From contig WGMT01000023.1 of assembly GCA_016124945.1 (NCBI GenBank), forward strand, positions 35,867-99,866: 64,000 bases of DNA, read 5' to 3'. The notes beneath the pieces were generated by a model that was given only the letters and a program-made list of their open reading frames with translations, was not told where the DNA came from and made no database searches. The position numbers and the translations under genes were made by a program. Positions 7,691 through 22,400 of this stretch are shown here, piece by piece. Position 1 is the first letter of the stretch; the number at the start of each line of letters is the position of its first letter. This DNA is from a bacterium. GTDB taxonomy: Bacteria > Chloroflexota > Anaerolineae > Caldilineales > Caldilineaceae.

Positions 7691-9957
7691 ACTTGCTCCA
7701 ACAACCCCGCCACAATCTCCTCGGGATGATGCGGCAGCGCCTTTTGCTGGAACATTAACACGCTCACCAACGGCATGTCGGCAAACATCACCATGACGTC
7801 CATGCCGATGGCGCTTTCGTTGCCGTTCTCCGACGCACTGCCAAACATCTGACGCGCGCCCGCTTCCATCTGTGCATACATCGGCCCGAAGACAGCCTGC
7901 CCACGGGGATCGGCCAGCCACTCGCGGATCGTCGATTCTTTGTCGAGCAGACAGGGCAGATCCAACGTCGAGGCCAGGCTCACGGTGACGCTGTGGCGAA
8001 TGTCGGCGGCAGAGGCGGCGATGAGCAGATCGAAGTCGCCGTCCTCGGTGATCCACTGCTTGTACTCGGGATGGTAGAAGGCGAAGGCGCGGAAATCCAA
8101 CGCAATCGACACGCGCTTCGTCTCGCCGGGTTCGAGCGCCACCTTGGCGAACCCCTTGAGCTCTTTCTCCGGTCGCGCCAGGACGGACGCACGATCATGC
8201 ACGTACACCTGCACGATCTCCTTGCCCGCGACGCTGCCGGTGTTGGTCACATCCACCGTCACCGTCACGCCGTCTACGTCCTTGAAGTGCGCGGCAGAGA
8301 GCTGCGGATTGCTGTACTCGAAGCTGGTGTAGCTCAGCCCATAGCCAAAGGGGAAGAGGACAGGCATCTGTTTGGCGTCGTAGTAACGGTAGCCGATGAA
8401 GATCCCCTCGCCGTAGCGCACTTTGCCCGCTTCGCCCGGCCAGTTGAGACGGGCAGGTGCGTCCGCTGCTTTGATGGGGAAGGTTTCGGCCAGTTTGCCG
8501 CACGGGTTCACCCTGCCAAAGAGGACGTCGGCAATCGCCACGCCACCTGCCTGCCCCATCATCCACCCTTCGAGGACGGCAGCCACATCGTCGATCCAGT
8601 CGCTCATGGCCACCGGTGCGCCGTTATTAAGCACCACAACCGTCTTGGGCTGCACGGCTGCCACCGCCTTGATCAGCGCGATCTGCTGTGCCGTGAGATC
8701 CAGATCGGTGCGGTCATAGCCTTCGGACTCCTTGAAGGTGGGCAGCGCAATGTAAAGGACAGCCACATCCGCCGATTGAGACAATGTCACCGCCTCGTCG
8801 ATCATCTCCTGGCGGAATGAGTCGTCGGCGGGGTAGCCCTGGGCGTAGGTGACTTCGGCATCGCCGGCCCGCGACTGAACCTCGCTGAAGGGGACGGCGA
8901 CACGTGTGGGGTTGATGTGCGAACTGCCGCCGCCCTGGAAGTGGGCGTTTTCGGCGGCGCGGCCAATCACCGCGATCTGCTGGTGACCCTGCAAGGGCAG
9001 CAACCCGTCGTTTTTGAGCAAGACCATGCCTTCAGCGGCGATCTCAGCCGCCAGTTTGTGGTGGGCGTCTACATCAAATGTTCCCTCTTTGGGCGTCTTT
9101 GCTGCCTTGGCGACGATGCCCAAAATTCGACGTACCGACTCATCCAGCACGGCTTCGTCCAATTCGCCTGAACGCACTGCATCCACCACCTCTTGCACAC
9201 GACGCGGCTGCGGGCCGGGCATCTCCCAATCCAGTCCACCTTTCAACGCCGCCACCCGATTACGCACGGCACCCCAGTCGGAGACAACCAACCCCTCAAA
9301 GCCCCATTCTTCCTTGAGGATCTGGTTGAGCAGGTAGTCGTGTTCTGAGGCAAAGGTGCCGTTCACCTTGTTGTAGGCGCACATCACCGTCCACGGTTGG
9401 GCGCGCTTGACGGCGGCTTCAAAGGCAGGCAGGTAGATCTCGCGCAGGGTGCGCTCGTCCACTTCAGCGCTGATGCTGAAGCGCTGGTACTCTTGATTGT
9501 TCACAGCGTAGTGCTTGAGCGACGTGCCCACGCCCTTGCTCTGCACGCCTTCGATGAAGCCCACGGCCATCTCGCCGGTCAGGAAGGGATCCTCGGAGAA
9601 ATACTCAAAGTTGCGCCCCCCCAACGGTGACCGTTTCATGTTCACCCCCGGCCCAAGGACAACGTCCACATTGAGGGCGATACACTCTTCGGCCAGCGCC
9701 TCGCCCATGCGGCGGATCAGCGCCACATCCCAGGTGGCAGCCAGGCACGAAGCCGTGGGGAAGCAGGTGGCGGGCAGGCTCTCCATCGCCATTTCGTGTA
9801 CATTGGGCACACGCCGCACCCCATGCGGGCCGTCGGAGACGATCATTTCGGGCACGCCCAGCCGCTCGATAGGCGTAGACGTCCACGCGCTGGCGCCGGA
9901 ACACAGAGCGGCTTTCTCCTCCAGCGTCATCTGCTCGACAATCGATTGGATGTTCAT
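7678..9957 (-). CDS. Glycoside hydrolase family 3 beta-glucosidase
   Basis: The 759-residue protein has the three usual GH3 parts: an N-terminal TIM barrel, a sandwich domain with KESEGYDRTDL, and a fibronectin-III-like C-terminal domain. The nucleophile is Asp227 in GLVVSDWGA; KHYAVNNQE (Lys148-His149) and SDGPHGVR contribute to substrate binding. No signal peptide is present, so it acts in the cytoplasm on imported oligosaccharides. It is the last gene of the leftward LacI/Opp operon, 27 nt after the deacetylase gene, and has an AAAGGAAA ribosome-binding site. Beta-glucosidase is the likeliest activity; beta-xylosidase or another beta-glycosidase cannot be excluded. Confidence 0.93.
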   Translation of the reverse strand: MNIQSIVEQMTLEEKAALCSGASAWTSTPIERLGVPEMIVSDGPHGVRRVPNVHEMAMESLPATCFPTASCLAATWDVALIRRMGEALAEECIALNVDVVLGPGVNMKRSPLGGRNFEYFSEDPFLTGEMAVGFIEGVQSKGVGTSLKHYAVNNQEYQRFSISAEVDERTLREIYLPAFEAAVKRAQPWTVMCAYNKVNGTFASEHDYLLNQILKEEWGFEGLVVSDWGAVRNRVAALKGGLDWEMPGPQPRRVQEVVDAVRSGELDEAVLDESVRRILGIVAKAAKTPKEGTFDVDAHHKLAAEIAAEGMVLLKNDGLLPLQGHQQIAVIGRAAENAHFQGGGSSHINPTRVAVPFSEVQSRAGDAEVTYAQGYPADDSFRQEMIDEAVTLSQSADVAVLYIALPTFKESEGYDRTDLDLTAQQIALIKAVAAVQPKTVVVLNNGAPVAMSDWIDDVAAVLEGWMMGQAGGVAIADVLFGRVNPCGKLAETFPIKAADAPARLNWPGEAGKVRYGEGIFIGYRYYDAKQMPVLFPFGYGLSYTSFEYSNPQLSAAHFKDVDGVTVTVDVTNTGSVAGKEIVQVYVHDRASVLARPEKELKGFAKVALEPGETKRVSIALDFRAFAFYHPEYKQWITEDGDFDLLIAASAADIRHSVTVSLASTLDLPCLLDKESTIREWLADPRGQAVFGPMYAQMEAGARQMFGSASENGNESAIGMDVMVMFADMPLVSVLMFQQKALPHHPEEIVAGLLEQVRSA

Positions 9958-9984
9958 CGCTTGTTTCCTTTGTAATACTTCAAT

Positions 9985-10830
9985 TTATTGGTTTTGCCAG
10001 GCAACTTGCAGGGCGCGATAGTCCAAGAGCGTGATGCCCTCGGCTTCGATAACCGCTGCTGCCTGTTTTGATGTGAAAAAATCATAGTCCGTCTGACGGA
10101 TGTAGCTGCCATTGGGGTCAATTGCGCGCAACTCGCCGTTGTCCATGCCAGGATGGATTGCCCACTCGCTCAAGCCTTCGGGCAGTTCACGTAAAAGCTG
10201 CGTGTAGTAAGCGGATTTGGTATGGGGATCGATTAGGTAGCTGTCAAGGAAGTCGAAATCGTTGGTGGGGTAGCCGCGGCGCTGCACTTCTTCGATCCAG
10301 GGTTGTCCTCGCACGCGCATGGACAGGCCGTACGCTTGCGCCAGCCGCAGCATCAGCTCCGAAATGTCATCGCCGCCGCCAAGACGTAGCGAGTGCCAGT
10401 CCACGTGGGTGGGTTTCAAACCGGCAGCCAACACCGCTTCGATCTGCGCCCGGAACTCAATTTCCAACTCGTCTAACGTGAGCTGGGCAAGCCGCGCGTG
10501 GACCTGATCAAAGTTGTAAAAGTGGCCTGTGTGGTCGACCAAAGAGGGCACCATCGCAGCCGGCGCGGTCGGTCCCCAGCGGTAATCGACCCAATCGGAG
10601 ACGACGGTGAGGTGGACGCCAAAAGCGACTTCGGGGTGTTCGCGCAAAAAACGCATAGCATGGAGCGCCCACGGGCAGGGGACCATCAACGTTGTTGAGC
10701 GGACGACGCCCGCCTGCAACACGCCAAAGACAGCCTCATTCACGGCATGGCACATCCCAAAATCATCCGCGTTGACGATCAACAGCCGCGCATCTTTGGG
10801 GTATCTCAGGCGTTCGCATGTTTGGTTCAT
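9985..10830 (-). CDS. ChbG/YdjC-family carbohydrate deacetylase
   Basis: The 281-residue protein carries the metal-binding motifs of ChbG/HpnK enzymes, which remove N-acetyl groups from chito-oligosaccharides: NADDFG (Asp22-Asp23), GVHLTV (His73) and THVDWH (His142, His146). No signal peptide is seen, so it is cytoplasmic. Its position between the Opp-type ATPase genes and the GH3 gene suggests that it processes imported N-acetylated oligosaccharides. The actual substrate is inferred from the family and the neighbourhood only. Confidence 0.85.
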   Translation of the reverse strand: MNQTCERLRYPKDARLLIVNADDFGMCHAVNEAVFGVLQAGVVRSTTLMVPCPWALHAMRFLREHPEVAFGVHLTVVSDWVDYRWGPTAPAAMVPSLVDHTGHFYNFDQVHARLAQLTLDELEIEFRAQIEAVLAAGLKPTHVDWHSLRLGGGDDISELMLRLAQAYGLSMRVRGQPWIEEVQRRGYPTNDFDFLDSYLIDPHTKSAYYTQLLRELPEGLSEWAIHPGMDNGELRAIDPNGSYIRQTDYDFFTSKQAAAVIEAEGITLLDYRALQVAWQNQ

Positions 10831-10875
10831 GGAGAATCCTTAGGGATTGGGGATTAAGATAAGCGTTGACACCGT

Positions 10876-11119
10876 AGGCCCTCACCCCCCCGCCCCTCTT
10901 CCATTTGGCGGAGACCGAACTGCCGACTGACACGTACCGTCGCGTCCGCAGTTTCGTCTTGTGAGGAGCCGGATGGGAGAGGGGAGCCAGAGCGTCGACA
11001 AGATTCTGGCTCCCCTCTCCCACCCATCTACGATAGATGCGAAATATGCGCCATCCTGTCGGTTTCTTCATCACGGCAGCGCCCCAACGCTATGGGAGAG
11101 GGGCGGGGGGTGAGGGCCT
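10876..11119. repeat. Nested palindromes between deacetylase and oppF-like genes
   Basis: Outer arms AGGCCCTCACCCCCC (10876-10900) and GGGGGGTGAGGGCCT (11094-11119) enclose a second hairpin with arms at 10972-10990 and 11006-11028. Nothing coding is seen in the 323-nt gap, so the element interrupts an otherwise compact operon. Confidence 0.7.
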
Positions 11120-11153
11120 TCTGCCGCCAACTTTGTGCCCCATTCCCCACTCT

Positions 11154-12008
11154 CTATACCGTCGAAAGATCCCACTCTTCGTAGATCTTTGGCACGTCGT
11201 TGAGCAGACGCTTGGTGTAGGGTTCTTTCGGGTTGAGGATCACGTCGTCGGCGCTGCCACTTTCGACGAAGCGACCCCGTTCCATAATGTACACGCTGTC
11301 GGAGACGTAGTAGGCCAGCCCAATGTCGTGGGTGATGAAGATGACGGTCATGCCGATCTCGTCGCGCAACTGCATCAGCATGTCAAGGATGGTGGCGCGC
11401 GAGCAGGCGTCGATCATCGACGTGGGTTCGTCGGCCACCAGGATCTGTGGCTTGAGCAGGAAGATGCGCGCGATCATCAGGCGCTGCTGCTGTCCCCCTG
11501 AAAGCTCGAAAGGATATTTGTTGGTCAATTCCTCGAATTTGAGGTTGACGAAGCTACACGCTTCGGTCATCATCTCGATCTTCTGTTGGCGGGGCAGCCT
11601 GCGTCCACCGCGCATGTTGATGCAATCGAGTAGCACCGTGTCGATCTTGTTGAAAATGTTGAAAGACGAAAACGGATCTTGGAAGATGGCCTGAATGTTC
11701 TTCCAATACTCCCGGCGTTTGCTGTGGCTGCGGATATCCCGTTTCTTGCCCAGGAATTGGATCTCGCCCTCGCTCTCGTTGATCAGCCCTAACAGCAACT
11801 TGGCAAAGGTGGTCTTACCGCTGCCCGATTCGCCCACAATGGAGATGACTTCGCCCTTGTAGAGATCGAGATCCACATTGTCTACGGCCACCGTCTTGTT
11901 GCGCCCCAGGCCGAAGACCTTGGTGACACCACGGGCCCTCAGGCAGATTTCCGTCGAGCGCGGGCGGCGCTTTTCTGTGCCGGTGTTGCTCTCTGTCTTA
12001 ATGTCCAT
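11154..12008 (-). CDS. Oligosaccharide/oligopeptide ABC transporter ATPase (OppF/DppF type)
   Basis: The 284-residue ATPase has Walker [10 protein letters not shown] (residues 59-67), the signature [13 protein letters not shown] and the Walker B segment [12 protein letters not shown], followed by the ITHD switch. It overlaps the end of the OppD-type gene by 11 nt, implying coupled translation. It powers uptake together with the two permeases and the binding protein encoded upstream. Transporters of this family carry peptides or, in many saccharolytic bacteria, beta-linked oligosaccharides; the GH3 and deacetylase genes favour sugars here. Confidence 0.92.
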   Translation of the reverse strand: MDIKTESNTGTEKRRPRSTEICLRARGVTKVFGLGRNKTVAVDNVDLDLYKGEVISIVGESGSGKTTFAKLLLGLINESEGEIQFLGKKRDIRSHSKRREYWKNIQAIFQDPFSSFNIFNKIDTVLLDCINMRGGRRLPRQQKIEMMTEACSFVNLKFEELTNKYPFELSGGQQQRLMIARIFLLKPQILVADEPTSMIDACSRATILDMLMQLRDEIGMTVIFITHDIGLAYYVSDSVYIMERGRFVESGSADDVILNPKEPYTKRLLNDVPKIYEEWDLSTV

Positions 12009-13008
12009 TTTGATAGTACTCCCTCAACTCTTCTTCCGAAAGGATGCAGCGGTAGCTGCGCCCGACACTGGGGGTGGCTAGCGGCACCGAGATCCCCCTA
12101 CACTCAGGACGGACAAACTTGCAGCGCTCGGCAAAGCGGCAACCGGCCGGTGGGTTCTTCAAGTTGGGCGGCACACCGGGGATGGCGGTCAATTTGACGT
12201 TGCGCAGCCCTTCCTCGGGCACAATGATCGATCCCATCAGCCCTTTGGAATAGGGATGCAGCGGATCAAAGACGGCCTGTTTGGCGTCGGCCAACTCCAC
12301 CAACTGACCGGCATACATCACCATAATCTCGTCGGTGACGTTGTAGAGCAGCGGTAGCTCGTGGGTGATGAAGATCATGGCCTTGATGTAGCCAAGCTCC
12401 ATCAAATTGCGCAGCATCTTAATCACCATCTTCTGCGAGGTGACATCCAGCGCCGACGAAGGTTCGTCCGCGATTAAGACTTTGGGGCCGAGGATCACCG
12501 AAATGGCGATGACGGTGCGCTGCTTCATGCCGCCGGATAGCTCCACCGGGTACTTCTGTAACACTTCGGCGGGCAGCCCCAGCACCTCAAAGCTATCCCG
12601 CGCCATTTCGTAGATCTCTTTTTTCTTGGCTGTGGGATCATGCGCCCGCACCACATCTTCGATCAGGTGGATCACCTTGCGTGTGGGGTTGAGCGCGTTC
12701 ATCGCCGCCTGGGGGATGTAGGCGATCTCTTTGCCCAGGATCGACTTGCGCACGTCGTCCGGCGCCATGCCGGTGATATTGCGCCCGTCGATGATGATCT
12801 CGCCACTGGTGTAGTGAAGCGGGGGAAAGTAGTAGCCCATCAAACTAAGGGCCAGCGTCGACTTGCCGCAGCCCGATTCACCTGCGATGCCCAGCGATTT
12901 GCCTTCTTCCACCTTGAACGACACATGATCCACGGCGTAGATGTCTTCGCGGAAGCGGGTGACGTACTTGGTGGTCAGATCCTTGACTTCTAAAATTACC
13001 CTTGACAT
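11998..13008 (-). CDS. Oligosaccharide/oligopeptide ABC transporter ATPase (OppD/DppD type)
   Basis: The 336-residue ATPase has Walker [10 protein letters not shown] (residues 43-51), signature LSGGMKQR, Walker [13 protein letters not shown] and the C-terminal oligopeptide-transporter extension AIPGVPPNL with the cysteine pair in CRFAERCKF typical of OppD/DppD. It lies 9 nt after the OppC-type gene in the same direction. OppD and OppF form the heterodimeric motor of this transporter family. Confidence 0.93.
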   Translation of the reverse strand: MSRVILEVKDLTTKYVTRFREDIYAVDHVSFKVEEGKSLGIAGESGCGKSTLALSLMGYYFPPLHYTSGEIIIDGRNITGMAPDDVRKSILGKEIAYIPQAAMNALNPTRKVIHLIEDVVRAHDPTAKKKEIYEMARDSFEVLGLPAEVLQKYPVELSGGMKQRTVIAISVILGPKVLIADEPSSALDVTSQKMVIKMLRNLMELGYIKAMIFITHELPLLYNVTDEIMVMYAGQLVELADAKQAVFDPLHPYSKGLMGSIIVPEEGLRNVKLTAIPGVPPNLKNPPAGCRFAERCKFVRPECRGISVPLATPSVGRSYRCILSEEELREYYQNGH

Positions 13009-13017
13009 CTTGGCTCC

Positions 13018-14274
<1,257 letters not shown>

Positions 14275-14326
14275 CTTTCCTTAAAAGCATGCCGAAGTCA
14301 GGCTGTGGGCTGCGAAAGGCCGGAGA

Positions 14327-15334
14327 TCAATCAGCCTGCGCGGCTTTGATCCGCGGATCAAGAAAACCGTAGATGATCTCAATCAAGAAGTTGGCCATCA
14401 GCACCATGATGGTGATGATCAGCGTCGTCGCCGAGATCAAAGGATAATCCTGGCCCAGCACGGCGGTGAGGATCGTCGAACCCAGCCCTGGATAGCTGAA
14501 GATAATCTCGGCCACCAGCGCGCCGCCCACCATTGTGCCGATGGAGAGCGCCAGCCCCGTCACCTGGGGCAACATGGCATTGCGAAAAACGTAGCCCACG
14601 ATGGTGCGATCCTTGATGCCCATGAAGCGGCTGTACTTCACATAGTCGGCGTTCAACTCGTAGATCGACATAGAACGCATCCCAATCGCCTGCCCGCCGA
14701 TGGTGATCAACACAATCGACCAAAAGGGCAGTTGATAGTGGACAAAGACAGACCAGAAGAAGTTCAGGCTCATGCTGGGGATGAGATCAAAGCCATAGCC
14801 GCCGGAAGTGGGCAACCACTTCAGCGTTACACCGAAGATGACGAGCAGGATCACGGCCATACCAAAAGCGGGCAAGTTACTCACAAAGATGCTGACGGGC
14901 ATCAGCACCTTGTCAAATCCACCGCGCAGGTACGCGGCCAATGCACCCAGCGTATTGCCAATCAACCAGCCGATGATAATGGCGGGGAACTGCAAACCAA
15001 TCGTCCACCACAGCGAGGATGCGATCACATCGGCCACAGTGCGGGGGTACTGGCTGAACGAAAAACCGAAGTCGCCCTGAAACACATTGCGTACATAGAT
15101 CACAAACTGTTCGAGGACGGGGCGATTCGTGCCGAACAAATTTGCATACTGCTCATAGATCGCCTGCACACCGGACGTGTTCGACATCCCCTGCGCCAGC
15201 CGAGACACAATCGCCGCCACCGGGTCACCAGGCATCAGGCGTGGCAGAATAAAGTTCAAAATAAACGCGGCCAGCAGCGTGACCAAAAACCACCCAAACT
15301 TATTGACGAAATACCCTGCGTATCCCTTCAACAT
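14327..15334 (-). CDS. ABC transporter permease, OppB type
   Basis: The 335-residue protein has an N-terminal membrane span ending in PRLMPGDP, a standard OppB/DppB mark, and the permease core with the EAA-like loop [20 protein letters not shown] that docks to the ATPases. Six membrane spans are predicted. It is separated from the binding-protein gene by a palindromic element at 15391-15560 but is in the same orientation and order as in other Opp operons. Confidence 0.92.
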   Translation of the reverse strand: MLKGYAGYFVNKFGWFLVTLLAAFILNFILPRLMPGDPVAAIVSRLAQGMSNTSGVQAIYEQYANLFGTNRPVLEQFVIYVRNVFQGDFGFSFSQYPRTVADVIASSLWWTIGLQFPAIIIGWLIGNTLGALAAYLRGGFDKVLMPVSIFVSNLPAFGMAVILLVIFGVTLKWLPTSGGYGFDLIPSMSLNFFWSVFVHYQLPFWSIVLITIGGQAIGMRSMSIYELNADYVKYSRFMGIKDRTIVGYVFRNAMLPQVTGLALSIGTMVGGALVAEIIFSYPGLGSTILTAVLGQDYPLISATTLIITIMVLMANFLIEIIYGFLDPRIKAAQAD

Positions 15335-15390
15335 CCCCTCCTTTACCCGGTTCAGAAAGACACACGTAGATGATGAGTGTGTGTTTTCGT

Positions 15391-15559
15391 GGTGCGTAGA
15401 ACGTAGTGCGTGGGTGTGGTCAATGTCATTAAGTTAAGCAGTTCGGCACTGATTATACTGCGGAGTGAGCATCCTCAGATGCGGCTCTACCAGTGTGCAC
15501 CCGCATCTGAGGATGCTTACTCCGCGCTCAACTTAACGACATTGACTACGCACTACGAA

Positions 15560-15560
<1 letters not shown>
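15391..15560. repeat. Nested palindrome with GCGGAGTGAGCA core
   Basis: Outer arms GGTGCGTAGAACGTAGTGCG (15391) plus TCAATGTCATTAAGTTAAG (15420-15438) pair with 15529-15560. Inside, GCGGAGTGAGCATCCTCAGA... (15460-15484) pairs with 15501-15525 over 25 bp with one mismatch and a 16-nt loop. The stop codon of the binding-protein gene lies in the right outer arm. It probably forms a strong mRNA hairpin between the binding-protein and permease genes, a place where partial termination or mRNA protection is common. Confidence 0.78.
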
Positions 15561-17488
<1,928 letters not shown>

Positions 17489-17580
17489 GACTTTCTCCTT
17501 TGAAGGCAATGGATACTTCGAAGTCAGACTGTAGTTATAAAAAGGATGCACTTGATTTGCTTTCACCCCCTTTGTGGAAG

Positions 17581-18633
17581 CTACTTGTTAAGTGTTTTGA
17601 GTGGCAATAACCGTTCATGTGGACATCCACATGAACGCCGGATCACGATTTCTGTGGGGAGAAAGGTTGCCTGAGCAACCTCTTTCCCGGCCAGCAAATC
17701 GAACAGGCACCTGGCAGCACTTGAGCCTACCTCCTCGGTGGGCGCATGTACTGTGGTTAACGGAGGATTCAAAAAAGACGACAACTCCATGTCGTCGAAA
17801 CCCACCACACTGACGTCCTCAGGAACATGAATTCCCTCTTCACGTAGCGCGTCCATAATGCCGATGGCGGAGTCATCGTTTCCAGCAAAAATGGCATCGA
17901 AATGGGGCGGATCACTGTTCAAAAACTCGGACATGGCTCGATAGGCGAGCGTGCGATCAAACATACCCGTGATCATCAGTTGCTCGTCATGTTCAATCCC
18001 GTGGTCCTGCAAAGAGGAGCGATACCCTTGCTCGCGCCAGTGAGAGTCCTCTTGATCGCCTGGGCCGCGCACAAATACGATTCGGCTGCGTCCATGCTCC
18101 TCGATGAGGTGATCAATGATTGCTGCGGTTGCTCTTACATTTTCTGCGGTGATCGAAGGGACGGTTGAACCAGATGGCGAAGACCGATAGATGACGACAA
18201 GTGGATAGCCCGCCTTGTTGAGCCTGATGATCTCCTGGTCGCTAAGCGTCCCCGGAAAGATGATGAGCCCCTCGGCATTGTGGGGGCCGATAGGGACTGG
18301 TTTATTGCTCAGTTCAGTGGATACACGCGTTGCCAACAACAAGCTGTACCGCTCGTCGCTTACTACTGCCTCGATACCACCGATGAGCGGCGTAAAAAAG
18401 GTGTGACTGAAATCGGGCAGCAACAACCCAATCGCATGGGATCGCTGGGTTGCCAGTTGCCGGGCGATGGTGTTGGGGGTGTAGCGCAATTCATCCATCA
18501 CTGCTTGGATGCGTTGCGCCGTCTCTTCTGAGACTGGCACTGTGCCTGTGAGATAGCGGCTGACGGTAGCCGGTGACACGCCCGCTTTTCTGGCCACATC
18601 ACGAATCGTTACCGAGGACGTTCGTTGCGCCAT
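17581..18633 (-). CDS. LacI-family transcriptional regulator
   Basis: The 350-residue protein has a LacI helix-turn-helix ([20 protein letters not shown], about residues 8-27), a hinge helix ([12 protein letters not shown]) and a periplasmic-binding-protein-like sugar domain. It is the first gene of the leftward transporter/glycosidase operon. A perfect operator-like palindrome overlaps the promoter about 290 nt upstream, so it probably represses itself and the whole operon until an oligosaccharide-derived inducer binds. The inducer is not known. Confidence 0.93.
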   Translation of the reverse strand: MAQRTSSVTIRDVARKAGVSPATVSRYLTGTVPVSEETAQRIQAVMDELRYTPNTIARQLATQRSHAIGLLLPDFSHTFFTPLIGGIEAVVSDERYSLLLATRVSTELSNKPVPIGPHNAEGLIIFPGTLSDQEIIRLNKAGYPLVVIYRSSPSGSTVPSITAENVRATAAIIDHLIEEHGRSRIVFVRGPGDQEDSHWREQGYRSSLQDHGIEHDEQLMITGMFDRTLAYRAMSEFLNSDPPHFDAIFAGNDDSAIGIMDALREEGIHVPEDVSVVGFDDMELSSFLNPPLTTVHAPTEEVGSSAARCLFDLLAGKEVAQATFLPTEIVIRRSCGCPHERLLPLKTLNK

Positions 18634-18920
18634 GGAATCACTCCGAAAAACAGCAAGAGGTATACACCCCGATCAACAAGTGATCCGGTTGCTAGGTTTG
18701 TGGTTGTATGTTTCGTTGAATAGATCGACTGAGTGGATGTAAAGTCATCGCTGGTTTCTGGACTCCATCGTCCTGATTGAAAACGGCAATGTGATGATTG
18801 GGGATTGGGTTTCAACACTCGTCCAAAATCGGCTAGGTTGTCCGATTTTCATCCTTATGCCTCACGTTGATGGGGAGATATCAAAGAGAGACGCAAAGTA
18901 GGTGGGGTACGTTGAGCTTC

Positions 18921-18963
18921 ATGAAACCGGTTTCATTGTAGCTTATCTTCCTTTTCTCGTCAA
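18921..18963 (-). promoter_or_regulatory. Promoter with overlapping LacI operator controlling the lacI/opp/GH3 operon
   Basis: On the minus strand, TTGACG (18958-18963) and TACAAT (18935-18940) are separated by exactly 17 bp. The perfect 16-bp palindrome ATGAAACCGGTTTCAT (18921-18936) overlaps the last two bases of the -10 element and covers the expected start site near 18928. The ACCGGT-centred palindrome is the usual type for LacI-family repressors, so binding would block RNA polymerase. This leaves a leader of about 295 nt before lacI in which no gene is seen. Confidence 0.8.
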
Positions 18964-19004
18964 GCCCTGTGACGAATGTGCGTAACTCAGGTTCAGGAAG
19001 ATCT

Positions 19005-19072
19005 CAACCTTCCGGGAAGGGTCAAGGCTGTGATACGCTGACTTTCTCTCGCTGACACCTTCCCGGAAGGTG
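19005..19072. repeat. CCTTCCGGGAAGG palindrome pair
   Basis: AACCTTCCGGGAAGG (about 19006-19020) and CACCTTCCCGGAAGGTG (19056-19072) are related self-complementary words. A single CCTTCCGGGAAG also occurs near 5281. They lie in the 836-nt gap between lacI and the next gene, in which no coding region is seen. Confidence 0.5.
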
Positions 19073-19238
19073 ACTGCCGCACTGGTCACGCTACACGCGC
19101 CGGCGCAACCGGCACCACATTACAGTCCTCTCTTTGCGGCTAAGGTAAACTATCTGCGCTTCCATCGTAGATAGTCCGTCGCCCCAGGCGACACAGCACA
19201 CAACCCAATCTCAGTACATCACGATTCTCTACGAAATT

Positions 19239-19440
19239 GCGGAGAGAGCATCCTCAGATGCGGCTTGTTCAGCTCGACCCGGCATCTGAGTTACTCATGT
19301 GCCTTGCTGCGCCACGGCGGATGAAAGTTGTGGACACGGATTGGGGAAAACACGGATCAATCCGAAAAAAAATCCGTGTTTCCCCCAATCCGCGTCCATA
19401 GGTTCCTTTCAGGGCAGGCTACCTACTCCGCGTCAAAATC
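19239..19440. repeat. Degenerate GCGGAGNGAGCA element with an inserted CACGGATT hairpin
   Basis: GCGGAGAGAGCATCCTCAGA (from 19239) resembles the left arm of the element at 15460, and GGCATCTGAG then TACTCCGCG (to about 19437) are its broken right side. Between them lies a separate 27-bp stem, TGGACACGGATTGGGGAAAA (arm 19331-19357) with 19372-19398, differing only at two pairing-compatible positions. This looks like one palindrome inserted in another. Confidence 0.65.
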
Positions 19441-19469
19441 GTGAATTACCCAATCTTGGATACACGCGC

Positions 19470-22400
19470 ATGTCCCTAAATTTCCGCCCCCACCGCCCAT
19501 CCGTTTCCCGCTTGCTTCCACTCTGGCTGATGCTCTGCTTGCTCTGGCTGCCCGACGTGGCGCTACCCGCCTCTGCGCAGACGCTGCCGCACTGGTCTCT
19601 GCGCAATACAGGCTTGCCGCCCCAAATCTCGGTGACCACCCTCCTCTCCGTCCAAAGGAGCGGTTTGCCCGATCTGCTGCTGGCCGGTGTCTACGCGCCG
19701 CAGAGCCTCTACGTAAGCGAGGACGGCGGCGTCACCTGGGCCATTGCCGGCGAGGACGGCGTCGACGGCCAGCCATTACACGTGCTGGCCCAACACTCCC
19801 AAAAAGAACTCCTGGCCGGGACGGTGACCGGTCTTTTCGTGAGCGACGGTGTTGCGGCTGTGGGCAGCCCCACCTGGGCGCGTGTGGACGCCTGGCCGGA
19901 TCAGCGCGCCGTCTACGCCATCGACCACTCGCCAGCGGGGGAAAGCCTCATCGCCGGTTTGTGGCCGGCGCTCTTTGTCTTCGACGGTGAACGTGGACGT
20001 TTCACCACGCCGGTGGTAGACGATCCCGGCGCGTTGCTCAGTGTGCTGGCCTTGGACAATGGCACGATCCTGGCCGGCAGCGACGGCGCCGGTCTCTTTG
20101 TGAGCGAGGATCAGGGCGTCACCTGGCGGCAGGTTGAGGAGATCGGTGAGACGTTTGTGGCCGCACTCGAAGTGGCGCCATGGGATAGCGAAACTGTCCT
20201 TGCCCGCACACGCAAAGGTCTCTTCCGCAGCCTGGACCGCGGCCAATCGTGGCAGCCGGTTTTGCTCAACGCCGAAGGACGCCCCGACACACTGCTGCCC
20301 CTGCCCGAATCGCAAACCTGGCTGCTGGGGATGAGCACCGGCCAACTTTACGCCACTGTCGACAACGGCGAAAGCTGGTCGCCCTGGGGCACCGGCCTGC
20401 CCCGTGACGGCCTTTTCCAGACGCTGGCGCAAGTGGAAAGCAACGGTATCACACGTCTGTGGGCGGGCACTGCCAACGGTCTTTACCATAGCGACGACGA
20501 CGGCCAAACGTGGACGCAGCACCCCCATCTCGGCGCGCCGTTGCTCTCGGCGCTCGCCGTCGCCGAGGACGGGACCCTCTACGTGGGCAGCCATGACGGC
20601 GTCTACCGCTCTACGGATCAGGGTGCAAAATGGGCGTGGCACGGTGACGGCCTGCCGCCCCGCGCTGTGGAAGCGATCACTTTCGATCCCCACGAGCCAG
20701 GGCGCATCTTCGCCGCGGTGGACGGCGGCGGCCTCTGGCAGAAAAGGCCCAACGATCCGACATGGACGCTCCTCGGCTGGCAGAACACAGCCGTCCTCTA
20801 CATTGTGGCCGACTGGGCGCGCCCGGGCCTGCTCTACGTGCGGCTCGCCTTCGAGCGCATCTACGCCGCTGAACCCGGCAGCGAGGACACCTACAACTGG
20901 TCCGCCCGCTGGACAGGCATGTCCACCATCACCGAGGTGATGTCGTTTGCGCAAAGCCCGCACGACGCCGATCTCTTCTTCGCCGGCGGCGCCACCGATC
21001 TCTACCGCAGTGAAGATGGCGCTGTCACCTGGCAGCGCATCGGCGCTGAACTGGATGGGCAGAGCGTCTTCTTCCTGGCAGTGGATAGCGATGATCCCGC
21101 CACCGTCTACGCCGGGGCCACCAACGGCCTTTACATCAGCCGTGATCTGGGCGATTCGTGGCGGCGCTGGGGAACAGGGTTGGAAAACCGCACTGTCACC
21201 AGTCTGGCGCGCCACCCCGAGGCGGCGCATCTGCTCTACGCGGGGACAAAGCACGCCGGCATCTTTCGCAGCGAAGACGGCGGCGCAAGCTGGCAACTCG
21301 ATTTTGATGCGGCGGATCTCAGCGCGCCGCTGAGCGTGGACACATTGCACTTCTCCCCTGTCGGCGACGTCCTCTATGCCGCCACCGACCTGGGCCTCTT
21401 GGCGCAGGAAACTGTCTCCTTGCCCGATGCACCCATCCCCTGTATCGGTGAACGCTGCGCCGACGAACGCTCCACCGCCCCTCGCCTCCCCGCCCCTCGC
21501 CCCTTGTCCGCTCCCCGCTACGGCATGCACACGGTTTCCGCCAACGCCGAGATGTTGCCGCTGGTCCATGCCGCCGGTTTCGACACAGTGGTGAAGCTCT
21601 TCACCTGGTGGGAGATCGAACCCACCCGCAATCAATTCATCTGGCAGCCGTGGGACGAAGTTGTGGCCGGCGCGGAATATTACGGGCTCAACCTTGTCAT
21701 CCGCCTGGACAAGCACCCTATCTGGGCCACCGTTGACCCGTTGACCCCGGGCGCGCCGCCAGTTGATCTGGCTGAATACGACCGCTTCGTGCGCGCCGTG
21801 GTCAATCGCTACAAAGGACGTGTGGCCGGTTACATCCTGTGGAATGAGCCGAACCTGGCGCTGGAGTGGTCGGGTCTGCCGCCGGACCCTGAGGCGTATG
21901 TGGCCCTGTTGAAGACGGGCTACGAAGCGGTGAAGGCGGTCGATCCGGCGGCGACGGTGCTCAGCGCCGGTCTCGCCCCCACCAACACCAACAACGAAGA
22001 CGCAATGGATGATCGGCTGTTTCTCGAAGCCATGTACCGTCACGGCGCGGCGGACTTTTTCGACGTGTTGGCGGCCCATCCTTATGGTTTTGGCCGTCCG
22101 CCCGATGATCCGCGGGGGGCAAACGGTGGACTCAATATGGCCCGTCTCGAAGATCTGCGCGCCATCATGCAAGATCACGGTGACAGCGACACGCCGGTCT
22201 GGATCACCGAAATGGGGTGGACATTGCCCGGCTACGGTCATGCTGTGGGCAAAGGGGTGAATGCGCTACAACAGGCGCGCTACTGGGCCGATGCCCTCAC
22301 CCAGATCCGGCGCGATTGGCCGTGGGTGGCGCTGGTGACGGCGTGGAACCTGGGCGGGCAGAATCACCCCGATTGGGGCGGCTACAGCCTATTGGGGCGA

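Noticed and set aside
19776..22241. An 821-residue minus-strand reading frame
   Set aside because: It is antisense to the BNR/GH-A gene, whose signal peptide, repeats and catalytic motifs are clear. Long antisense frames are expected in GC-rich coding DNA.
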